Assembly: GCF_001039275.2 (NCBI RefSeq) | Contig: NZ_CP030117.1 | Coordinates: forward strand, 924,001-988,000 | DNA from: Brevibacillus brevis | GTDB lineage: Bacteria > Bacillota > Bacilli > Brevibacillales > Brevibacillaceae | DNA: 64,000 bases | Direction: 5' to 3' | Shown: piece after piece, positions 58,711 through 64,000 of the stretch | How positions within the stretch are numbered: the stretch's first letter is position 1 | Layout: each line of letters opens with the position of its first letter | Made by a program: the position numbers and the translations under genes | The notes under the pieces: generated by a model | What the model was told of the DNA's origin: nothing | The model's database searches: none | What the model saw: the letters and a program-made list of their open reading frames with translations, nothing else

Positions 58711-59853
58711 TCAGATAGTTGATGAGATGAGGGCAAGAATCTTTTTCTGCAAGTAGTCGAACTGGTACTCTTCGGATAATTTCGCCCACATTTTCTGGTA
58801 TTTGCGCTCCCATTCTGGATCGTAGCCGAAGTCTTTCAAGAACAACAAGATCATTTGTGTGCCATAAATGAGATGGGGGACGAACTTGGTGCTTCGTAAG
58901 ACCTCCAGACCTTCATCGACCAAACGGCGCGCCTTGGCAAGCTCCTGTCGATGGTACAGACAAAGACCGCGTGTAATGGTAAAGCTGCCGAGCTCACGCT
59001 GCATAGGGAGTTCTTGCAAGATCACCTCAGAGTGTTGAATGACTTTCTCAGCCTCGTCAACTTCACCCATGAGCAGATACAAGAGGGCTTCTTCCGCTTG
59101 AAAAAAGAGTTGAAAGCCGGGTGAATTGACTCGCTCAACAATCTCTCTGGCAGGAAGCATTTGTTTTTTTGCTTGCTCCCATTCTTTGGCTTGGGCGTAG
59201 ACACTGATTGCGGTGATTTGCATCTCATCCTGATAATTTTTAGGCATACTTTTCGCGTTTTTCAGAGCCCATTGTAAAATGTCTAATGTTTTTTGCGAGT
59301 CAATTTCTGTCATATGGTATAAATGGAACAAATAAAACAGCTTGTCGGAAATGGGGGGAGTTTTATCCTCGACAAACCAGCCGAAGTCACCGGCAACAAA
59401 CCGCAAATAGGTAGCATAAAAAGAGTCCATCTGGAAGCCAAGAACTTGCTGATTCGCATAGAGTGTCTGCAAAGCTGCCCCCATCCCCATGCCGTGGTAG
59501 GTGGTTAGCATCTTCTGGATGTTCTCGGAGAAATCACTGTTTAATGCCGATGGACTAGGCGATTGCTGCTCTTTTAGCGTAAGCCGATAGCCGACTCCTC
59601 GGACCGTATCAATCGTGAGCAGATGTGACCACTTTTGCAGTTTTTTCCGCAAACGGTAAATGTGATCGTCGACAGTACGGTCAGTAGGCTCTTCCAGCGG
59701 CCAGACGCGATCCAGCAGGTCACTTCTTGAAAAGGCCCGGTTTTTCCACGTGTACAGAAATTGAAACAAGGCGAATTCCTTTGGCAAAAGGACAATCGTT
59801 TCCCCAGCATAATGGATTTGATACGTATCATCGGACCATGTTATCAATCCCAT
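58711..59853 (-). CDS. Winged-helix (OmpR-type) plus TPR-like regulator
   Basis: 380 residues. Residues 10-95 form an OmpR/PhoB-type DNA-binding domain (LLPKEFALFQFLYTWKNRAF, DRTVDDHIYRLRKKLQ, DTVRGVGYRLTL) without any receiver domain before it. The rest (about 120-380) is all-helical with TPR-like pairs (AKEWEQAKKQMLPAREIV; LMGEVDEAEKVIQHSEVILQ; HRQELAKARRLVDEGLEVL). The layout recalls one-component SARP/BTAD-like activators, here with the DNA-binding part first. It overlaps the sigma-54 activator gene by 10 nt and lies upstream of the MFS gene, a likely target. Confidence 0.82.
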   Translation of the reverse strand: MGLITWSDDTYQIHYAGETIVLLPKEFALFQFLYTWKNRAFSRSDLLDRVWPLEEPTDRTVDDHIYRLRKKLQKWSHLLTIDTVRGVGYRLTLKEQQSPSPSALNSDFSENIQKMLTTYHGMGMGAALQTLYANQQVLGFQMDSFYATYLRFVAGDFGWFVEDKTPPISDKLFYLFHLYHMTEIDSQKTLDILQWALKNAKSMPKNYQDEMQITAISVYAQAKEWEQAKKQMLPAREIVERVNSPGFQLFFQAEEALLYLLMGEVDEAEKVIQHSEVILQELPMQRELGSFTITRGLCLYHRQELAKARRLVDEGLEVLRSTKFVPHLIYGTQMILLFLKDFGYDPEWERKYQKMWAKLSEEYQFDYLQKKILALISSTI

Positions 59854-61574
59854 TTGAAAGACTCCTCGTTTATATTGAACTTCTTCATTTTATTGTAAAG
59901 GGTGCCGCGAGATACGCCGAGCAGCTCGGCTGCTGCTTTTTTGTTGCCGTAGGTGCGCTCCAACGCTGCCAGAATGCGCTCTTTTTCGTTTGCAGGTGGA
60001 GTAGGGGACGCAATCGAAGGACGTATAATTGTCGCCGGTGTCGGAGTCGGCGGCGCATACGTTCCCCCAGTCGGTGTCAGTACAGAGACGTATGTGGGTT
60101 CGGTGTGACTGCGTATGACGGACGGCAGATGCTCAGGCAAAATAACGCCGTTTTCTTGCAGGATCGACAGACGTTCGATAACGTTACGAAGCTGTCGGAT
60201 GTTCCCCGGCCAAGTGTACTCGAACAACGCTTGCATGACCTCGGGAGAGATGCGTGGTACGGAGTGGTCATGGGCGACCGAATACTCATGAATGAAAATT
60301 TGCACGAGCTCTGGCAAATCTTCTCGTCGTTCGCGCAGCGGCGGTATTTCCAGAGAAAAGACGTTCAGCCGATAATACAAGTCCTCGCGAAAACGCCCGT
60401 CTGCAACCATTTGCTCTAGCTGTCTGTTGGTCGCCGCTACAATCCGTGTGTTGACGGTGATTGGCTCTGTTCCGCCTACGCGGTAAAACTGTCGTTCCTG
60501 TAAGGCGCGAAGCAGCTTGACCTGCAACTCTAGCGGCAGCTCCCCAATTTCATCGAGGAAAAGTGTCCCGCCATGCGCCAGCTCCAGCTTGCCAGGCTTG
60601 CCTTTTTTCTCAGCTCCGGTAAAAGCACCGCCTTGATAGCCAAATAGCTCACTTTCGAACAGAGCAGCAGGAATGGCACCGCAGTTGATCGCAATAAAGG
60701 GTTTTTCATGTCGGCGACTTGCCTGATGAATCGCTTTGGCAAACAGCTCTTTCCCAACGCCGCTTTCTCCGTAAATCAGCACAGTCGCATCCGTCTGCGC
60801 CACTTTTTTTGCGGAACCAATAGCGGATTGAATCGAGGCGGAATGCCCTTTGATCGCATAAAAAGGATCGTCTGCTGCCTGAAACCGACTCATCTCTTGC
60901 TGCAAATTGTGGAGATGAGCCGTCGTATGTGCTAATTCTTCATTGAGACGAACCAATTCGGTAATATCCTGTTCAATAGAAATCGCGCCGATAATCTCAC
61001 CTTCGCGGCGAATCGGTGCCGCATTAATGAGTACATGACTATCAGGACGAGGAATATGATAGACACGTTGTACAGATGTCCCTTGACGTAGCGCATCGAG
61101 CAGGCGGATTGATTCACTCGCGAAGTGCTCATCGAGAGAAGTGCCGACGACTTGCTCGCGATCGATTTCATAAATCGTTTCTGCTGCCCGATTCCAGTGT
61201 TGGACAACGTTGCGGGAGTCCACAATCGTGACAGCCTCACTCATCGTATCCATCAAGGTACTGAGTAGGGCAGACTGATTTTGGGTCAACACGACAAAGG
61301 CAGTCATGAGCTGGTAGGGCTCAACCATTCCCGTCGGAGTCCCTTGTTCATCCACGATGACGAATGCCGGCAGATCAGAAATGCCTGTACCAGCGAGAAT
61401 GTGGCTGATAGATTGTTCGAGCGTGGTTGTAGGCGAGACGATGACTACTTTGCCCTTTCGTTCTTTATCAACCCATTCACCTACAGTTTCACCTGTGCGT
61501 ATTTTGACAATATCGGGTGGAAGCGGAATCGCAAAGGAAGAGAGCGTACTGTCCAACGAAAATAACGGTTTCAA
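59844..61574 (-). CDS. Sigma-54-dependent activator with CBS-like and PAS sensor domains
   Basis: 576 residues: an N-terminal CBS-like segment (about 35-95, VIVSPTTTLEQSISHILAGT; FVIVDEQGTPTGMVEPYQL), a PAS domain (about 100-215, MDTMSEAVTIVDSRNVVQHW), the AAA+ domain (GESGVGKE Walker A, ELFGYQGGAFTGAEKKGKPG for sigma-54 contact, GTLFLDEIGE) and a Fis-like HTH (NKKAAAELLGVSRGTLYNKM). It is related to RocR/PrdR-type activators of amino acid use. It is divergent from proline dehydrogenase, which has a -24/-12 promoter, so proline-induced activation is the likely job. Confidence 0.92.
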   Translation of the reverse strand: MKPLFSLDSTLSSFAIPLPPDIVKIRTGETVGEWVDKERKGKVVIVSPTTTLEQSISHILAGTGISDLPAFVIVDEQGTPTGMVEPYQLMTAFVVLTQNQSALLSTLMDTMSEAVTIVDSRNVVQHWNRAAETIYEIDREQVVGTSLDEHFASESIRLLDALRQGTSVQRVYHIPRPDSHVLINAAPIRREGEIIGAISIEQDITELVRLNEELAHTTAHLHNLQQEMSRFQAADDPFYAIKGHSASIQSAIGSAKKVAQTDATVLIYGESGVGKELFAKAIHQASRRHEKPFIAINCGAIPAALFESELFGYQGGAFTGAEKKGKPGKLELAHGGTLFLDEIGELPLELQVKLLRALQERQFYRVGGTEPITVNTRIVAATNRQLEQMVADGRFREDLYYRLNVFSLEIPPLRERREDLPELVQIFIHEYSVAHDHSVPRISPEVMQALFEYTWPGNIRQLRNVIERLSILQENGVILPEHLPSVIRSHTEPTYVSVLTPTGGTYAPPTPTPATIIRPSIASPTPPANEKERILAALERTYGNKKAAAELLGVSRGTLYNKMKKFNINEESFKWD

Positions 61575-61619
61575 ATCGTCACCTCTTATCCAAACTAACA
61601 GGCAAAGGGATCGTTCCTG

Positions 61620-61666
61620 TTGTACATCTAATCAAAAGTGTACAAGAATAGACACGCAATGTACAT
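61620..61666 (+). promoter_or_regulatory. Candidate upstream activator sites for proline dehydrogenase
   Basis: TTGTACA (61620) and TGTACAA (61639) form a 7-bp inverted repeat, and TGTACAT (61660) is a third half-site. They lie about 50-100 bases upstream of the -24/-12 promoter, typical for activator binding. Confidence 0.55.
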
Positions 61667-61716
61667 ATGTGTTGAATGCGTCGTATAGACATCACGATAG
61701 CGCTTACGAGAATAAG

Positions 61717-61734
61717 TTGGCACGATTCATGCTA
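61717..61734 (+). promoter_or_regulatory. Sigma-54 (-24/-12) promoter of proline dehydrogenase
   Basis: TTGGCACGATTCATGCTA has a perfect -24 box TTGGCAC and correct spacing to the -12 GC; the -12 box reads ATGCT instead of TTGCT. It is 42 bases before the gene and opposite the sigma-54 activator gene. Confidence 0.8.
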
Positions 61735-61775
61735 GTAGAAGTGGACAGAGTACGTTGAGGAGGAGACAGTCAACG

Positions 61776-62696
61776 ATGGAACAAGCTATGAAGGATTTCT
61801 TTCTATTTTTATCCAAAAACAAAACCTTAAATTCTGCCGCGAAAAAGTGGGGTCTGCGCTTTGGAGCGAGTCGCTTTGTATCCGGTCAAACCATTGCGGA
61901 GGCAATTAACGCCGTACGCAAGCTGAACCAGCAAGGTCTCGTGTGCACGCTGGATCATCTGGGCGAATTCGTATTCAGCGTAGAGGAAGCAAACGAGTCT
62001 GCTGACTATTGCATCAAAACGCTGGAAGCGATCCACCAATCCGGTGTCGATTGCAATCTTTCGTTGAAAATGACTTCGCTTGGTCTGGATATCAGCCGTG
62101 AGCTCTGCATGAACAACATGAGACGCATTTTGGATTCGGCTAAGAAAAACGGAAACATTTTCGTTCGTATCGACATGGAGGACTACGCACACAATCACGT
62201 GACCATGGAGATTTTGAACGAATTACTACAAGAGTACGACAACGTAGGAACCGTAATTCAGGCGTATCTCTACAAAGCATCGGACGATATCGACAGCCTG
62301 AAGGACAAAAAAGTGAACTTCCGTCTCGTAAAAGGAGCCTACAAGGAATCTCCTGAAGTTGCTTACCCGAACAAGCCAGATGTAGATGAGAACTACAAAA
62401 AAATCATCAAGCAGCATCTGTTGAACGGTGGGTACGCTGCTGTGGCAACTCATGATGACAACATCATTGATTTTGTGAAAAAGCTGGAAAAGGAACACAA
62501 CATCCCGCGCACACAGTTTGAATTCCAAATGTTGTATGGTATTCGCACACAGTCCCAAATTGACTTGGCTCGCGAAGGCTATAAAATGCGTGTTTATGTA
62601 CCGTACGGAAACGACTGGTATGGATATTTCATGCGCCGTTTGGCAGAAAGTCCGGCAAACGTAAAATTTGTTCTCAAAGGGATGTTTACGAAATAA
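61776..62696 (+). CDS. Proline dehydrogenase
   Basis: The FAD enzyme oxidises proline to pyrroline-5-carboxylate, the first step of proline use. The 306-residue product is the short monofunctional form of Bacillales (PutB/FadM type): CTLDHLGEFV, CNLSLKMTSLGLDISRELC, VRIDMEDYAHNHVTMEIL, VIQAYLYKASDDIDSL, FRLVKGAYKESPEVAYPNK and MRVYVPYGNDWYGYFMRRLA cover the barrel and substrate Arg residues. The ATG at 61776 has GAGGAGGAG 11 nt upstream. Expression should depend on sigma-54 and the divergent activator. The P5C dehydrogenase gene is not in the window. Confidence 0.95.
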   Translation: MEQAMKDFFLFLSKNKTLNSAAKKWGLRFGASRFVSGQTIAEAINAVRKLNQQGLVCTLDHLGEFVFSVEEANESADYCIKTLEAIHQSGVDCNLSLKMTSLGLDISRELCMNNMRRILDSAKKNGNIFVRIDMEDYAHNHVTMEILNELLQEYDNVGTVIQAYLYKASDDIDSLKDKKVNFRLVKGAYKESPEVAYPNKPDVDENYKKIIKQHLLNGGYAAVATHDDNIIDFVKKLEKEHNIPRTQFEFQMLYGIRTQSQIDLAREGYKMRVYVPYGNDWYGYFMRRLAESPANVKFVLKGMFTK

Positions 62697-62716
62697 GTTT
62701 TGCGAAGTATACTTGA

Positions 62717-62751
62717 CACCTTCGGAGGATTCTCCGGAGGTTTTTATTTTA
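62717..62751 (+). terminator. Intrinsic terminator after proline dehydrogenase
   Basis: ACCTTCGGAG and CTCCGGAGGT arms around GATT, followed by TTTTATTTT. Confidence 0.88.
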
Positions 62752-62771
62752 TCTGGAAAGGTGAGAGTCTT

Positions 62772-63701
62772 GTGAATTGTTGGATTATTTCGCTTACTCC
62801 CCCGTATTCTTTTGACCGGTTGCTTCGGCGTCTTGAGACACATCCAGATACGCAGATACGTGTGAATAAAGAAAAAAATAGTCTACAGCGCGTCTTTCGT
62901 ATCGGCTTACGGCCAGTTCTGGTCCATATGCAATTTGAGGGCAGCTTGGAAGAACCCGCATTGCGCTACGAGACAGAGGCGATTTTGTCCACGACAGACC
63001 AGCAGTTGCTAGAAAAAATGATCCGCCGTACTTTTAGTGTTGATTTGGATCTACCCGTTATTTACGAGCAGATGAGGGAGGAAAAGGAACTTGCCATCCT
63101 GACTGAGCGGTTTCGCGGTCTTCGTCTTATGCTGGATGCCGATTTGTTTCAATGCATGGTCAAGACCATTATCGGGCAGCAGATCAATTTGACCTTTGCA
63201 GCCAATTTGACCGAGAGGCTGGTTACACTGGCTGGCGACCCAGTAGAAAACGCAAACGGCGAGGGCATCATCGCTTTTCCGACTCCTGATGCGGTAGCGA
63301 GATTGACTGTGGAGGATTTGCGTACGCTGCAATTTAGTCAGCGAAAAGCAGAGTATATTATCGATTTTGCCCGTGCCATTGTGAATGAAACGGTAGATTT
63401 GGAAAGACTATGGACAATGAAGGACGAGGAAATCATTACTTACCTCACTTCACTACGAGGAATTGGACGGTGGACGGTAGAGTGCCTGCTCATGTTTGGG
63501 ATGGGGCGTCCAGACTTGTTGCCCGCTGCTGATATCGGTTTGCGAAATGGAATTGTTCACCTCTATGGAATGAACTCGAAGCCAAATGAAAACGACATTC
63601 GCAAGCTAGGGGAAAAGTGGGCTCCATGGCGCAGTATCTATTGTCTGTACGTATGGGAAGCAGTGGGGGCGATCAAGAGAAAAGAGGTATTTGACCTGTA
63701 A
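62772..63701 (+). CDS. alkA: DNA-3-methyladenine glycosylase (AlkA-like)
   Basis: 309 residues. The N-terminal AlkA-N-like part (to about 110) is followed by a HhH-GPD domain: KTIIGQQINLTFAANLTERL, then LRTLQFSQRKAEYIIDFARA and the helix-hairpin-helix LTSLRGIGRWTVECLLMFGM with the catalytic Asp in PAADIGLRNG. It removes alkylated bases from DNA. The GTG at 62772 is chosen since AAAGGTGAG precedes it by about 6 nt; an ATG at 62700 would place the proline dehydrogenase terminator inside the gene. Confidence 0.9.
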   Translation: MNCWIISLTPPYSFDRLLRRLETHPDTQIRVNKEKNSLQRVFRIGLRPVLVHMQFEGSLEEPALRYETEAILSTTDQQLLEKMIRRTFSVDLDLPVIYEQMREEKELAILTERFRGLRLMLDADLFQCMVKTIIGQQINLTFAANLTERLVTLAGDPVENANGEGIIAFPTPDAVARLTVEDLRTLQFSQRKAEYIIDFARAIVNETVDLERLWTMKDEEIITYLTSLRGIGRWTVECLLMFGMGRPDLLPAADIGLRNGIVHLYGMNSKPNENDIRKLGEKWAPWRSIYCLYVWEAVGAIKRKEVFDL

Positions 63702-63749
63702 AAACTTTCATTTTTAACAAAAGTTCAATAATTTTAAAAAATTAAAGGT

Positions 63750-63779
63750 TGAATAGTGAGTAAATTTTAAGTTATACTA
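63750..63779 (+). promoter_or_regulatory. SigA-type promoter of brnQ
   Basis: TTGAAT, 18 bases, TATACT, in AT-rich DNA 41 bases upstream of the brnQ start. Confidence 0.6.
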
Positions 63780-63820
63780 ATGAAAATTTTATTTTATTAA
63801 ATAATATTGAGAGGATTCAT

Positions 63821-64000
63821 ATGAAAGAACTTTCTACGAAAGAAACAATTACAATTGGTTTGATGCTGTTTGCCCTATTCTTTGGAGCAGGGAATATGAT
63901 TTTCCCGCCTGCACTGGGACAAGCTGCAGGAGATAATGTTTGGGTCGCAATGGTCGGCTTTTTGATTACCGGTGTAGGTCTGCCTTTACTGGGCATCATC
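63821..64000 (+). CDS. brnQ: Branched-chain amino acid carrier BrnQ (3' truncated by window edge)
   Basis: The first 60 residues are visible: [20 protein letters not shown], then [20 protein letters not shown] and a second helix. This is the conserved start of LIVCS-family carriers, which take up leucine, isoleucine and valine with Na+ or H+. TTGAGAGGATTC precedes the ATG. The gene has its own promoter. The rest lies outside the window, so integrity cannot be checked. Confidence 0.93.
   Translation, partial: MKELSTKETITIGLMLFALFFGAGNMIFPPALGQAAGDNVWVAMVGFLITGVGLPLLGII

Noticed and set aside
1..64000. tRNA, rRNA and insertion sequences
   Set aside because: I looked for tRNA T-arm words, rRNA segments and transposase motifs by eye and saw none; a tRNAscan or ISfinder run was not possible.

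Overview
The window reads as chromosomal DNA of an aerobic, motile, endospore-forming Bacillales bacterium, most probably Brevibacillus or a close relative in Paenibacillaceae. The pointers are strong AGGAGG-type ribosome binding sites, a small acid-soluble spore protein (SspK-like), MotA/MotB, a YtpB-type terpene synthase, Bacillus-type guanidine and TPP riboswitches, GlnR/TnrA-like boxes and sigma-54 (SigL) modules. The genus is an inference from gene content, not from a marker gene. No rRNA, tRNA, CRISPR array, intact transposase or prophage was seen.

Layout. 0-8 kb: end of a chemoreceptor gene, a secreted protein made of two 310-residue tandem copies, an ankyrin lipoprotein, a flavin-binding protein, an XRE regulator paired with peptide deformylase, a ZIP transporter and motAB. 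8-17 kb: a pair of long hairpin repeats, an HxlR regulator facing an esterase, a low-molecular-weight phosphatase, an AtoS/AtoC-like pair followed by a -24/-12 promoter and a short-chain fatty acid transporter, then a guanidine-I riboswitch driving two SMR exporter subunits and a CDF transporter. 17-21 kb: CorC/CNNM transporter, M50 protease and small proteins. 21-24 kb: an AT-rich stretch of decayed genes, a membrane protein and a lipoprotein, which looks acquired and eroding.

24-37 kb: SspK and small proteins, a MacAB-type efflux operon, a glucose-6-phosphate isomerase fused to an excisionase-like DNA-binding domain, a TPP riboswitch separated from thiO by a second pair of long hairpin repeats, a low-complexity membrane-tailed protein, and a housekeeping run (YugN, Nudix, NAD kinase, MOSC, YbaK). 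37-46 kb: three MFS pumps, a GNAT enzyme, and an ammonium transporter with two GlnR/TnrA boxes followed by a GlnD-like nucleotidyltransferase and a DEDDh exonuclease; then ArsR, a Toprim protein and UppP. 46-55 kb: CvfB, a TAXI-type TRAP transporter divergent from a GlnK/GlnL-like two-component system, and YtpB. 55-64 kb: a PilZ protein, a third long hairpin repeat, a sugar dehydrogenase with an unassigned structured leader, an MFS pump with a winged-helix/TPR regulator, a sigma-54 activator divergent from proline dehydrogenase, an AlkA glycosylase and the start of brnQ.

Nitrogen supply recurs as a theme: ammonium uptake, a probable glutamate/glutamine TRAP system, proline oxidation and branched-chain amino acid uptake. 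The most unusual observation is a family of about 200-230 bp intergenic elements in two types, A (three copies) and B (two copies). Each folds as one long hairpin whose arms differ between copies while pairing is kept, each type A copy starts just after an intrinsic terminator, and A and B occur together twice.
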